The position numbers and the translations under genes are program-made. This document shows, piece by piece, positions 18,146-27,594 of a stretch of DNA of 64,000 nucleotides; the stretch's first letter is position 1, and the number at the start of each line of letters is the position of its first letter. Source of the stretch: CAVXGU01 sp963761615 (lineage in GTDB: Bacteria > Acidobacteriota > Vicinamibacteria > Vicinamibacterales > CAVVIG01); NCBI GenBank assembly GCA_963761615.1, contig CAVXGU010000003.1, positions 1,488,001-1,552,000 of the forward strand, read 5' to 3'. Below the pieces are notes generated by a model. The model did no database searches and was not told the origin of the DNA. It saw nothing but the letters and a program-made list of their open reading frames with translations.

Positions 18146-20272
18146 ATGTCCAGGAAACGTCGCCGCTCCGCGCGGCCTCAGGCGCCGGCGGCGACTCCGC
18201 GCGCACGTCCGCGCCTCGCGAACGTCTCGATCCCCGGCGGCCTCGCCGTCCTCACGCTCGTCGCCTACGCGAACGCCTTCGGCACCGGCTTCCCGCTGGA
18301 CAGCCGCGCGCTCATCCTGCAGGATCCGCGCGTCCACGCGCTGTCTCGCCAGAACCTGGCGCTCATCCTCCAGCGCACGTACTGGTGGCCGTCCGGCGAG
18401 AGCGGCCTGTACCGGCCGATCACGACGCTGTCGTACCTGTTCAACTACGCGATCCTCGGCAACGCCCAGCAGGCCGCGGGCTACCACTGGTTCAACCTCC
18501 TGGTGCACGGCGTCAACGTCGTGCTCGTCTACCTGCTGGGGCTGCGCCTCGTGCGGCGAACCTGGCCGGCCGCCTTCATCGCCGGGGTGTGGGCCGTGCA
18601 CCCCGTCCTCACCGAAGCGGTCACCAACATCGTCGGGCGCGCCGATCTGCTGGCGGCCTTCGCGGTGCTGGCCGGCCTGCTGGCGTACCTGAAGAGCACG
18701 GAGGCGGTCGGCTGGCGGCGCCTCGCCTGGCTGGCCGCCCTGATGGCGGCCGCGACGATCGGCGTGTTCTCGAAGGAAAGCGCCGTCGTCCTTCCCGGCG
18801 TCGTCCTGCTGTACGAGCTGGCGTGGTGGGGCGATCGCCGGCCGCTGCGCGGCCTGCTGGCGGGAGGCGCGGCGCTGGTGCCTCCCCTCGCGGCCCTGGC
18901 GTACCAGCGGTCGGTGGTGCTGTCGGCGTCGGGTCCGGCAGTCTTCCCGTTCACGGACAACCCGATCGTCGGCGCCGGGTTCTGGACCGGCCGGCTCACC
19001 GCCCTCGGCGTCATGGCCCGATCGCTCGGGCTGATGGTGTGGCCGGCCACGCTGTCGTGCGACTACTGGTACGCCCAGATCCCGTTCGCGCGGGGCAGCG
19101 TGTCGGACTGGGTGGCCTGGTCGGTTGTCGCCGCGGCGTTCGCGGCGATCGGGGTGCTCTTCTGGCGGCGGCGCCGCGCCGCCTTCTTCGCGGCCGCCTT
19201 CGCGGTCCTGGCGTATCTGCCGGCGTCCAACCTGCTGTTCCCGAGCGGGACCATCATGGCGGAGCGGCTCCTGTACCTGCCGTCGGTGGGCGTGATGGCG
19301 TGCCTGGTCATGGCGGTGTACGCGCTGGGGACGCGCGTGCGGTGGACGCCCGCGGCGCCGGTGACGCTGATGCTGATCGCGGCCGCGTTCGTGGTGCGGA
19401 CGTGGATTCGCAATCCCGATTGGAACGACGAGCTGTCGCTCGCCATGTCGGCCGTCAGGACGAGCCCGAACAGCTTCAAGAGCCACGAGATGCTCGCCGA
19501 GGCGCTCTACGACGCCGATCCGAACCAGACGAACCTGGGGCGCGTCATCGACGAAGCGGAACGGAGCGTCGCGATCGTCGAGCGCCTGCCCGACGCGCAG
19601 AACGATCCCGAGATCTTCCGGCGGACGGCCGGCTACGACCTCGATCAGGGCGATCACCTGTGGCGGAGCCGGCCAGATCGGCAGGCGCCGCCCCCGGAGA
19701 GCGTGGCGCTGTACAAGCAGTCGGTGCCGCTGCTCGCGCGCGCACGCTCGATCCTGGTCGCGGTGAGCCCTGCGCTGGATCGCTCCGGGCGGCGTCCCAC
19801 GGGCGCGTCAGCCGAGCTCGCGACCGTGGATCGCCTGCTCTCGGCGGCGGACCTCAGGCTCGGCGACTCGGACGCGGCCCTCGAGGCGGCCCTGCGCGCG
19901 CGCGAGGCGGACGTCGGCGACCCGCAAACGCACCTCCAGCTGGCCACCGTGCTGCTGTCTCGAGGACAGCAGGGCGCCGCCGCCGTGGCGCTGACCGCGG
20001 GTCTCATGTCGACGGCGGATGGCGAGGTGGAGCGGCAGCTCCTCGACCTGTACCGCGGCGGTCTCGATCCCGAGGGCTGCGCCGTCGTGCAGGGGCCGTC
20101 GGGGCCGACCCTCAACACGAAGTGCCCCGTCGTGCACCAGGAGACGTGCGCGGCCGCGGCGGATCTCGTGGAGCTGCACCGGCGCAGCGGACGTGTCGAC
20201 CTGGCCCGCCAGATCGAAAGCCGCGCGGTGGATCAGTATCAGTGCACTCCCGGGACGATGCGCCGGGAGTGA
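18146..20272 (+). CDS. TMTC-like GT-C membrane protein with TPR-like C-terminus
   Basis: The 708-residue protein follows the layout of TMTC-type O-mannosyltransferase-like proteins. Several motifs of that family are visible: YRPITTLSYLFNY, HWFNLLVHGVNVVLVYLL, HPVLTEAVTNIVGRADLLAA and FSKESAVVLP, all within the first 220 residues. About eleven membrane helices run to residue 425. From about residue 430 to the end there are helical repeats that look TPR-like, with a Cys-rich final 60 residues. The acceptor is unknown. It is convergent with the TonB receptor gene, 40 bases away. Confidence 0.78.
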   Translation: MSRKRRRSARPQAPAATPRARPRLANVSIPGGLAVLTLVAYANAFGTGFPLDSRALILQDPRVHALSRQNLALILQRTYWWPSGESGLYRPITTLSYLFNYAILGNAQQAAGYHWFNLLVHGVNVVLVYLLGLRLVRRTWPAAFIAGVWAVHPVLTEAVTNIVGRADLLAAFAVLAGLLAYLKSTEAVGWRRLAWLAALMAAATIGVFSKESAVVLPGVVLLYELAWWGDRRPLRGLLAGGAALVPPLAALAYQRSVVLSASGPAVFPFTDNPIVGAGFWTGRLTALGVMARSLGLMVWPATLSCDYWYAQIPFARGSVSDWVAWSVVAAAFAAIGVLFWRRRRAAFFAAAFAVLAYLPASNLLFPSGTIMAERLLYLPSVGVMACLVMAVYALGTRVRWTPAAPVTLMLIAAAFVVRTWIRNPDWNDELSLAMSAVRTSPNSFKSHEMLAEALYDADPNQTNLGRVIDEAERSVAIVERLPDAQNDPEIFRRTAGYDLDQGDHLWRSRPDRQAPPPESVALYKQSVPLLARARSILVAVSPALDRSGRRPTGASAELATVDRLLSAADLRLGDSDAALEAALRAREADVGDPQTHLQLATVLLSRGQQGAAAVALTAGLMSTADGEVERQLLDLYRGGLDPEGCAVVQGPSGPTLNTKCPVVHQETCAAAADLVELHRRSGRVDLARQIESRAVDQYQCTPGTMRRE

Positions 20273-20312
20273 GCTCGGCCGGCGCGGCCTTCTGCAGGCC
20301 GACCGACCTGCC

Positions 20313-22376
20313 TCAGAACGACCCGCCGAGCGTCACCGTGGCCGAGCGTCCAGGCTGGGGATAGGGATGGACGACGCTCCCGCCCTGGTCGTAGGCGGCA
20401 TCGAAGGCGTTGAGGACGCGACCCTCGAGGCGATACCGGCCGGCCCACCCGATCCGCGCGCCCGCGTCGACGACGAACGCGGCGTCGACCGTGTTGGCGG
20501 GCTCGCTGATCGCAATGCCGCCGAGGGTGACGGTGATCGGCGACGCCTGCGAGCCGATGTATCGCCCGGTCACGTCGAACCAGACGTCGCGGCCGGTCCC
20601 GGCCCAGGGATTCACCGCGACGGTGGCGCTGGCGGCGAGCGAGGGGACGTTGGCGATGCGGGTGCCGACGACGTCTTCGTTCTCGGAATGGATCACGCGC
20701 TGGTATGTGAGCGCCGCGGAGACGCGAAGGCCGGCCGCGGTGCGCGAGACTTCGGGCTCGAGTCCCCAGGTGGACAGCTCGCCGCCGTTCAGGTAGATGG
20801 GCTCGGAGGGGCCGGCCGCGTTGTTGCGCCAGATGCCGTTCTCGAGGCGGTTGACGAAGACGTTGAGGCGCGCGCGCGCGTTCGCCGAGACGCGGCGTTC
20901 CGGAGTGACTTGAAACGACTGCAGGCGTTCGGGCTGGAGCGAGCGTCCGCCGCGATAGCTCGCGAGCGTGTTGTAGCGGTACCAGTAGGGCGCGTCCACG
21001 TAGCCCTTCGAGTACGATGCCGAGACGTTCCACGCCGGCGAGGCGGTGTACGTGAGCCGAACGGCCGGAGACACCTCGTCGATGTCGGTGCCGTCGTGGC
21101 GGGCCTTCCGGTCGACGCGCAGGGCGGCGTTGGCCTGCCAGCGCCGGCCGAGCGGCTCGGAGGCCTGGACGAATCCCGAATAGACCTCCTCCGATCCCAG
21201 CTCCAGGAGTCCGCCCTTCGGACCGACCGTCGTCCACTGCGACCCGGTGCCGGCGAAGAGCGCGCTGTCGTCGACCCGCATCCGATCGAACTGCGCGCCG
21301 GCCAGCCAGCGACCCGCCCGGTCGCCCCGGCCGTGATGGCCGGACAGGCGGACGATGGCGCCCGATCCCCACTCGGACCAGTACACGAGCTGGTGCGCCT
21401 CCGTCGTCGGATCGGAGACCAGGTGCGCCGACAGGTCCCGCCGGTCGACGTACGCGACGGCTTCGACCTTCGTGCGCCCGGCGAGCGGTTCGACGACCGA
21501 CATCTGCAGATTCGTCGCGCCGATCCCGAGGCCGGGGCCGCCCCCCACGGGCGCGAGGTAGTCGTCGTAGACGTAGGTCTCGCCGGTCGCGCCGCCATCG
21601 GAGAAAGGCTCGACGTACTTGCCGTAGCGATGCGCCGCGAACAGGGCGAACCGCCCGCGGGTGAGATTCAGTCCGACGTCGTGGGAGGGGGGGCCCATGA
21701 AGCGATCGAGGTACGCCTGGCCGTCGCCGGGCGTCCGCGAGAGGTTGTCGGCGGCGGGTACGTCGACGGTCTGTCCCTCGCTGCGATAGAGCGAGCCCCA
21801 GGCGAGGACGTCGGCCCCGTTGGTCGTGCCCGATCCGAAGACGCCCTCGAGCCGGACCTGATTGAAGCTGCCGGCCGTCACGCTGGCGGTCGTCCGGTCG
21901 AGCGCCGCACCGGTCGTCGTGATCACGTTGACCACCGCCGTCAGGGCGCCGTCGCCGTAGACGGCCGAGAGCGGTCCGCGCGCCACCTCGATGCGATCGA
22001 TCGAGTCCAGCGCGACGCTGAAGTCCGGGTCGGCCGTCTGGTACGAGCGGAAATTGAGGTCGTGACCGTTGATCAGGATGAGGAACTTGGCCTGGGACGA
22101 GCTGTAGACGCCGCGCATGGCGACGTTGACCTCGTTCTGGTCCTGCGAGAACGTCATCCCCGGCACGAAGGCGACGAGGGCGTCCTTCAGGGTGCGCGCC
22201 CCCGCATCGTCGATCATCCGGCGCGTGATCACGGTCACCGGCACGAGGTCGGCGATCGAGCCCGTGACCGTCCACGCGGGCCCGCCGGAGGCCGATGTCT
22301 GCGCGAAGGCGGCGTGGGAGAAGCCGATCGTACAGAGCACGACCAGCCACGAGGGGAGCGGACGGCGTCGAATCAT
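20313..22376 (-). CDS. TonB-dependent outer-membrane receptor
   Basis: The product has 687 residues, normal for a TonB-dependent receptor. Residues 1-25 are a signal peptide ending AAFAQ. The plug domain is clear: VTVITRRMIDDAGARTLKDAL, then the AMRGVYSSSQAKFLILINGH segment, and IEVARGPLSAVYGDGALTAV, which matches the RGPxSxxYG plug motif. The rest is a 22-strand-type barrel with aromatic girdles, ending in SATVTLGGSF with a terminal Phe. AGGAG precedes the ATG by three bases. Receptors with this plug usually take up siderophores, vitamins or glycans. No ferric-uptake or vitamin genes lie nearby, so the ligand is open. Confidence 0.93.
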   Translation of the reverse strand: MIRRRPLPSWLVVLCTIGFSHAAFAQTSASGGPAWTVTGSIADLVPVTVITRRMIDDAGARTLKDALVAFVPGMTFSQDQNEVNVAMRGVYSSSQAKFLILINGHDLNFRSYQTADPDFSVALDSIDRIEVARGPLSAVYGDGALTAVVNVITTTGAALDRTTASVTAGSFNQVRLEGVFGSGTTNGADVLAWGSLYRSEGQTVDVPAADNLSRTPGDGQAYLDRFMGPPSHDVGLNLTRGRFALFAAHRYGKYVEPFSDGGATGETYVYDDYLAPVGGGPGLGIGATNLQMSVVEPLAGRTKVEAVAYVDRRDLSAHLVSDPTTEAHQLVYWSEWGSGAIVRLSGHHGRGDRAGRWLAGAQFDRMRVDDSALFAGTGSQWTTVGPKGGLLELGSEEVYSGFVQASEPLGRRWQANAALRVDRKARHDGTDIDEVSPAVRLTYTASPAWNVSASYSKGYVDAPYWYRYNTLASYRGGRSLQPERLQSFQVTPERRVSANARARLNVFVNRLENGIWRNNAAGPSEPIYLNGGELSTWGLEPEVSRTAAGLRVSAALTYQRVIHSENEDVVGTRIANVPSLAASATVAVNPWAGTGRDVWFDVTGRYIGSQASPITVTLGGIAISEPANTVDAAFVVDAGARIGWAGRYRLEGRVLNAFDAAYDQGGSVVHPYPQPGRSATVTLGGSF

Positions 22377-22386
22377 GGTCTCCTGC

Positions 22387-22878
22387 TTATACCCCGATGT
22401 CTTCGTTCCAGAGCGCGGGGCGCTCGCGAATGAACCGCCGCATCAGCGCGATGCAGCGCGCGTCCTGGACGACGTCGACGGTGACGCCGCGGCTGCGCAG
22501 CAGGTCTTCCTCGCCCGTGAACGTGGTGTGCTCGCCGACGACGACGTGCGGGATGCGGTAGAGGAGGATGGCGCCCGAGCACATCGCGCAGGGTGAGAGC
22601 GTCGTGTAGAGGATGCTGGCGGCGTAGACGGACGTGGGATGCCGGCCGGCATTCTCGAGCGCGTCCATCTCGCCGTGCAGGATGGCGCTCCCGCGCTGGA
22701 CGCGGCGATTGTGGCCGCGGCCGATGATGCGGCCGTCGTGGACGAGGACCGATCCGATGGGAATGCCGCCTTCGGCGAGGCCCGCTTCGGCCTCCGCGAT
22801 GGCGGCGTCGAGGAATGCGTCCAGGAATCCTGCTCCGTCAGCACACGCAGGATACCGTGAAACGGCCGGTGCCCGCAC
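22387..22878 (-). CDS. Yeast-type cytosine deaminase / nucleoside deaminase homologue
   Basis: The 163-residue protein is a zinc-dependent CDA-fold deaminase. The zinc motifs are HGE at about 69-71, with catalytic Glu, and LSPCAMCSGAILLY at about 94-107. The pattern GGIPIGSVLVHDGRIIGRG, the phrase TTLSPCAMC and the end RFIRERPALWNEDIG closely follow fungal cytosine deaminase (Fcy1) rather than tRNA-adenosine deaminase TadA. The likely reaction is hydrolysis of cytosine or a related base to uracil and ammonia. The start is a GTG; the first 15 residues are poorly supported. It lies 10 bases from the TonB receptor start and 5 bases after the methyltransferase gene. Confidence 0.85.
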   Translation of the reverse strand: MRAPAVSRYPACADGAGFLDAFLDAAIAEAEAGLAEGGIPIGSVLVHDGRIIGRGHNRRVQRGSAILHGEMDALENAGRHPTSVYAASILYTTLSPCAMCSGAILLYRIPHVVVGEHTTFTGEEDLLRSRGVTVDVVQDARCIALMRRFIRERPALWNEDIGV

Positions 22879-22882
22879 GCGG

Positions 22883-24757
22883 TCAGGCGCGCGGCCCGGG
22901 CTCGCGCACCTTCTGCGCCAGGACGCGGTACACGTTCGCGCCGAAGACGAGCGGCACCAGCGGTCCGACGATCGCGTCTCCCAGGGTGGCCAGCCCGAGG
23001 CCGAACACGCCGAACGACCACACGACGCCGCCCCACGCGCGCCGGGCCCTGGACGGCCGCTCGCGCCAGGGCGTGGGGCGCGAGGGGGCGAGCGCCTCGA
23101 CGGCGAGGAGCATGGCGCCAGCGAGGTCCGCCCGCTCGTGCGCCTCCCGCGCGTGCACCCGCACCGTGCGGAATCCGCGCGCCTCGAGCATCTCGCACAG
23201 CCGGACCCGACGGATGAAGTGCTGGTGCTGCGGCTGGAACCACGGGAACCAGAACGTGCGAAGGATGAGGCCGAGCCGGCAGTCCGGATCGGGCACCTCG
23301 ATCATCACGTGTCCGCCCATGCGCACCACGGCGGCCGCCGCGTCGAGCTCGAGCTCCGGAGCCCGCGTGTGCTCGAGATAGTGGAACATGCTGACCACGT
23401 CGTAGCGGCCGCCGAGCGCGCGCTCCTGGCCGGGAAAGGGCGCGCGAATGCCGCGATCGATCCAGCCCCGGCGCTCCGCGTCGAGGACGCCGGCGCCGAG
23501 ATCGAGGCCGTCCACCTGGATCCCGGGGACGAGCTCCTTGAGGACGACCGCGAAGTGGCCGTGGCCGCACCCGACGTCGAGCCACGTGCCGGGCGTGGTC
23601 GCCTGGAGCGCCATGGCCGCCCGCTGTCGATACGGCCCGTCGTCGCGGGCGAATAGCGCCCCCGCCTGGTCTTCGCCGAGGCCGTCGTAGAAGTCCCGGT
23701 AGTAGAAGTCGAGCCCGTCCAGGCTGAGGCGGGGATTCTGAAAGGTGTGCCCGCAGGCGCGGCACCGATCGAGGTGAAAGCGCCCGGGCTTGTGCTGCAG
23801 GCGGTCGCGGAAGGTGAGCAGCGTGCGGAGATCCGGCGACCCGCAGAGAGGGCAGTCGGGCCGGCGCGGCTCGAAGAAGGGGCCGGTGCCCCCCGCCAGC
23901 AGCTTCGCGTACACCGGACGGGCGGCCTCCGCCTCCTGCTCGAGGCGAGACGGACCGGCGGCGGTCAGGTAGTGGAACACGCGGGCGCACTCGAGCGGCG
24001 TTCTGAAGAGGGCGTGCGTGAAGAGGCCGCGCGGTGACACGCGCGTGCCGGCCAGGCCGATGACGTGCTGCAGATGGAAGGCCGCGAGCGCCACCCACGC
24101 CGGCCAGCCGGCGAACACGGCCCCGACGAGGAGGACCGACACGATCGCCAGGGGAGCGACGGCCGCCACCGGCGCGAGCGCACCCAGCGCCTCGTCGAAG
24201 GTGCGGCGATCGTAGAACGGGTCGACCATGGTCGAGAACCCGCGCGCAACGGCGAAGCTCACGTGCGTGCCGGCGCACGGGCGGAGCGCCCGCGCGCTGC
24301 GAACCACCCGGGCCGTCGAGTCGACGGGACCGTCCGGGACCTCGACGCCGCAGCGTTCGACGAGTTCCTGCGCGACGAGAAGGCCGTAGCCCGCGGTCAG
24401 GCCGTCGGCCGTGGGTTTCCGGGCGGCCTGGGGATCGAGCAACTGCAGGTAGGCCCAGAACGCGTCCACGGGTGCGCGTTCGGGAACGAGATCCACGTAG
24501 AGCGCGCCCGTCGCCGCCGCCTGCGCTGCCGCGGCAGCGACGGCCGGGCCTGGAATCTCGACGAATCTGGCGTGCAGCAGGCGGAAGCCCGCGGTCCCGC
24601 CGGCGTCTCGCGTGCCGTCGCCGACGGGCGCCTCGACGTGGCCGAGCGCATCCGCGCGCCGGCGGATCCGTATCGCATCGAGAAGAAAGAGCAGCGCCAG
24701 ACCGAGGTAGACGAGAGTGGCCAACATGAACAACGAGGGGCGCGCGACCTGCACCAC
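22883..24757 (-). CDS. Membrane-anchored SAM-dependent methyltransferase with zinc ribbon
   Basis: The 624-residue product has an N-terminal membrane anchor (LATLVYLGLALLFLLDAI), a soluble region, two central membrane helices near 185-215, then a zinc-ribbon-like CPLCGSPD...CRACGHTF at about 310-345. The C-terminal half is a class I methyltransferase: the SAM-binding WLDVGCGHGHFAVVL is at about 395-410 and the acidic loop VDGLDLGAG follows. Two more hydrophobic segments close the protein. The zinc motif plus Methyltransf_11-type domain recalls enzymes of glycan and lipid biosynthesis. The start is GTG 24757; ATG 24727 is equally possible. Confidence 0.8.
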   Translation of the reverse strand: MVQVARPSLFMLATLVYLGLALLFLLDAIRIRRRADALGHVEAPVGDGTRDAGGTAGFRLLHARFVEIPGPAVAAAAAQAAATGALYVDLVPERAPVDAFWAYLQLLDPQAARKPTADGLTAGYGLLVAQELVERCGVEVPDGPVDSTARVVRSARALRPCAGTHVSFAVARGFSTMVDPFYDRRTFDEALGALAPVAAVAPLAIVSVLLVGAVFAGWPAWVALAAFHLQHVIGLAGTRVSPRGLFTHALFRTPLECARVFHYLTAAGPSRLEQEAEAARPVYAKLLAGGTGPFFEPRRPDCPLCGSPDLRTLLTFRDRLQHKPGRFHLDRCRACGHTFQNPRLSLDGLDFYYRDFYDGLGEDQAGALFARDDGPYRQRAAMALQATTPGTWLDVGCGHGHFAVVLKELVPGIQVDGLDLGAGVLDAERRGWIDRGIRAPFPGQERALGGRYDVVSMFHYLEHTRAPELELDAAAAVVRMGGHVMIEVPDPDCRLGLILRTFWFPWFQPQHQHFIRRVRLCEMLEARGFRTVRVHAREAHERADLAGAMLLAVEALAPSRPTPWRERPSRARRAWGGVVWSFGVFGLGLATLGDAIVGPLVPLVFGANVYRVLAQKVREPGPRA

Positions 24758-24868
24758 GTGTGCGTGGGAGGCTTTCGGATGCGCATCAATGGTAACGCGA
24801 GGCCCCCGTCGAGGGCACGTGCCCGCGATTTCGGCCGCGCGGCGGCCCGCCCGCGAGCGTTCGGCCCG

Positions 24869-25594
24869 TCAGTCGCTGGTGGCGGCCCTGACGTCGTCGG
24901 TCTTGTTCTTCCAGGGGAATCCCGACCGCGCCGGCGGCCTGCCGAGAAAGGCGCACATTCGCGCGTAGGAGGCGTCGTCGGACAGATTGATCTCGAGGAA
25001 ATTGGACTTCGTCCTGAAGTACTCCCGGGCACTGTAGTTGTGATGCTCGTAGTACGAGAGCAGTACGGGCTTGCAGTACGGATCGTCCTCCGGCGTGTTG
25101 AAGAGGATCCGGTTGGCTTCCCAGGCCCGGCCGCGATAGCGGTACCCGGCGTTCAGGAGGTCTTCCTTCGTCGGCACCCGTCCGTGGCCGAACCGCTTGC
25201 TGTGGAAGGCGGTGAGCGATCGATACCACTGCTCCGCGCTGTCCCTGACTGTCAGGATGAACTTCGCGTTCGGGAAGTGCTGGTCGAGGACGATGAAGGT
25301 GAAGGGAAAGCTGAAGGGCGCGTCCTGAAAGGCGTCGGCCGAGTGGCAGAACTGGAGGAGGGTGGTGAAGTCCCGTCGGGCGTAGTCGCGCAGCGTCATC
25401 TCTCCCGCGACCTGGTTGCCGAGGACGTATCCCAGCTCGCCGAGCGCGGCCTCGAGCGACGTGGTCCCCGTCTTGTTCAGGCCGATGCAGAAGACCTTCT
25501 CCTTGTCGAACAGGGCTTTCGAGCGTCCCCGGATGCGGCCGCGCAGCAGTCTGAGACGGCCTCTGGCCAGCGTCAGCTTCCCCCTCAGTTCCAT
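24869..25594 (-). CDS. Sulfotransferase-family protein
   Basis: The 241-residue protein has the 5' PAPS-binding P-loop KVFCIGLNKTGTTSLEAAL at about 33-51, the diagnostic motif of sulfotransferases. The 3'-phosphate site region follows as FPNAKFILTVRDSAEQWYRS, where the Arg and Ser expected for PAPS binding are present. The enzyme would transfer a sulfo group from PAPS to a hydroxyl or amine, plausibly on a surface glycan or lipid given the many glycosyltransferase-like genes in this region. It is the first gene of a minus-strand group and divergent from the KdgT permease. Confidence 0.85.
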   Translation of the reverse strand: MELRGKLTLARGRLRLLRGRIRGRSKALFDKEKVFCIGLNKTGTTSLEAALGELGYVLGNQVAGEMTLRDYARRDFTTLLQFCHSADAFQDAPFSFPFTFIVLDQHFPNAKFILTVRDSAEQWYRSLTAFHSKRFGHGRVPTKEDLLNAGYRYRGRAWEANRILFNTPEDDPYCKPVLLSYYEHHNYSAREYFRTKSNFLEINLSDDASYARMCAFLGRPPARSGFPWKNKTDDVRAATSD

Positions 25595-25668
25595 CGCGAC
25601 AGTATAGCGACGGCCCTTCCTGGGGTATAAACCACGCTGCGGCGAGGCGAGAGACCGCGGAGCCAGCC

Positions 25669-26667
25669 ATGAAGATCTACAAAGCCGTCACGCGCGTGCC
25701 CGGCGGGCTGATGGTCGTGCCGCTGTTCATCGGCATGGCCCTCAACACGTTCTTCCCCAACCTCATGAAGATCGGCGGGTTCACCGAGGCCCTGACGGGC
25801 GCGGGCTACCCGACCGTGCTCGGGATCTACCTGTTTACCGTCGGCACCAAGCTGACCTTCCGCGCCGCGCCGCGGATGCTGCTGCGCGGCTTCGGCATCC
25901 TCCTCGCGAAGGTCGGGACGGCGACGCTCTTCGCCCTCGTCGTCGCGAAGTTCTTCGGCGGCAGCCTCCTGGGTCTGAGCACGCTCGCCGTCATGGTCGC
26001 GATGAGCGACACCAACGGCGGCATGTTCCTCGCCCTGATGAGCGTCATGGGCGACAAGGACGATGCCGGGACCTACGTCGTGCAGAGCGTCGAGACCGGT
26101 CCGTTCCTCACCATGCTCATCTTCGTGGGCACCGGCCTCGCCGTGATTCCGTGGCTGACGATGGTGTCGGTGGTCGCGCCGATTGCGGTGGGCGCGCTGC
26201 TGGGCAACCTGGACGACGACCTCCGTCACTTCTTCGGGAGCCACGAGCCGATCATCATCCCGTTCATGGCGTTCACGCTCGGCCAGACCATCAATCTGCG
26301 GTCGGTCGTCACGGCGGGGCTGCCCGGCGTCGTGCTCGGCGTGACCGTGCTCGTCGTGACGGGCCTCGTCTGCATCACGGCGGACCGGGTGCTCGGCGGG
26401 AACGGGATCGCGGGCGCGGCCGCGTCGAGCACGGCCGGCAATTCGGCCACCGTGCCGCAGGCCGTGGCCCTGGCCGACCATTCGTACATGCCGGTGGCGG
26501 AAGCGGCGACCGTGCAGGTGGCGGCATCGGTGATCGTGACCGCGATCCTCACGCCGCTCCTGACGTCGTGGTGGTTCAGGCGGACGGCGCAGGCGCGTGC
26601 GATGGCGCCCGTGCCCGCGCTGGCCGAGGTCCTCGTCGAGGAGGCGGCCGAAGAGGCGACGCTCTGA
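25669..26667 (+). CDS. kdgT: 2-keto-3-deoxygluconate permease (KdgT)
   Basis: The 332-residue protein has ten hydrophobic segments and the KdgT family features RVPGGLMVVPLFIGMALNTFFP at the N-terminus and VAMSDTNGGMFLALMSVMGD in the middle. It imports 2-keto-3-deoxygluconate, a breakdown product of pectin and other uronates, by proton symport. The C-terminal 20 residues are a charged tail rich in Glu. No kdgK, kdgA or uronate-lyase gene is next to it. TATAAA at 25,626-25,631 is a candidate -10 element upstream. Confidence 0.9.
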   Translation: MKIYKAVTRVPGGLMVVPLFIGMALNTFFPNLMKIGGFTEALTGAGYPTVLGIYLFTVGTKLTFRAAPRMLLRGFGILLAKVGTATLFALVVAKFFGGSLLGLSTLAVMVAMSDTNGGMFLALMSVMGDKDDAGTYVVQSVETGPFLTMLIFVGTGLAVIPWLTMVSVVAPIAVGALLGNLDDDLRHFFGSHEPIIIPFMAFTLGQTINLRSVVTAGLPGVVLGVTVLVVTGLVCITADRVLGGNGIAGAAASSTAGNSATVPQAVALADHSYMPVAEAATVQVAASVIVTAILTPLLTSWWFRRTAQARAMAPVPALAEVLVEEAAEEATL

Positions 26668-26829
26668 GACGGTCGGGCGTCCTGCGTGCCTGCCGGCCGT
26701 GCGAGCTGCCGTTACCTGCCCGCGTCCGGAAAGGTCACGCTTCCAGGCAATGCCCGGACGACGATCCCGCCGCGAGGTACGGCCGGTTGACGTATAGTTG
26801 CGCCGGCTTCGTTTCCAAAAGGAGGGGCC

Positions 26830-27495
26830 ATGCGCAGGATGCTGTGGGGAGCGTTGGCTGTCGCGGTCGTGGGGGCCTCGGCGGCCCTGTTTGCGCAGGA
26901 CGTGGGGACGCCGCATTCGGCCACGTACATCACCAAGGCCGAAGTCGACGCGGTGAGCAAGCTGCCGGGAACGGATCGACCCATCAAGGTGGTGAACATC
27001 GGGCACGAGAACTTCGCGGTGGGCATCATCCATCGCGGCCCGACGGGGGCGGCGCGGGGCCGGGCGGCGGGCGGCGCGGCCCGTGGCGCCAACGGACGGG
27101 GCGCGGCGGCGCGTGGCGGGCCGGCGCCCACGCCGTGCGGACAGGAGATGGCGAGTCTGCCGCCTGGCGGGACGCCGGGGATGATCTATCACGAGAATCA
27201 GACCGAGGGGTACTACGTCGTGTCCGGTGGCGGCACGCTGATGACGGGCGGCTACCTCGTCAACGGGCGGCGCTCGCTGTCGGCGGATTTGAACGGTCCG
27301 ACGTGCGGCGGGACCGCCTACGGCGACATCACGAAGAAGGTGGTGAGCGCGGGCGACATCATCATCATCCCGGCGGGCGTGCCGCACGGGTGGACCGACA
27401 TCTCGGACCACGTGGACTATCTGAGCTTCCGGCCGTCGCCGGGCATCCTGACGGCGGGCTGGACGAGCCCGGCGATTCAGGCCATGCAGAAATAG
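26830..27495 (+). CDS. Exported cupin-domain protein
   Basis: The 221-residue product has a signal peptide at 1-22 ending LFAQ. GGAGGGG sits just before the ATG. The conserved beta-barrel cupin motifs are HENQTEGYYVVSGGGTLMTGG at about 118-138 and IIIIPAGVPHGWTDIS at about 178-193, with the first His/Glu and last His of the metal site visible. Between residues 75 and 105 is an Arg/Gly/Ala-rich insert (RGRAAGGAARGANGRGAAAR) that looks unstructured. It may bind a metal and a small sugar or acid in the periplasm. It follows kdgT but 162 bases separate them. Confidence 0.8.
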   Translation: MRRMLWGALAVAVVGASAALFAQDVGTPHSATYITKAEVDAVSKLPGTDRPIKVVNIGHENFAVGIIHRGPTGAARGRAAGGAARGANGRGAAARGGPAPTPCGQEMASLPPGGTPGMIYHENQTEGYYVVSGGGTLMTGGYLVNGRRSLSADLNGPTCGGTAYGDITKKVVSAGDIIIIPAGVPHGWTDISDHVDYLSFRPSPGILTAGWTSPAIQAMQK

Positions 27496-27594
27496 CGGAC
27501 GGCACGGATCTCGTCCCGGTCCTCGAGGACTGGATCTCGAGGACCGGGATACCTGAGCATGGAAGCCGACGGCGCGGTCGGACGCGGCCCCGGT

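Noticed and set aside
20019..22433. 800-codon frame opposite the TonB receptor
   Set aside because: No start context or motifs and the receptor on the other strand is unmistakable.
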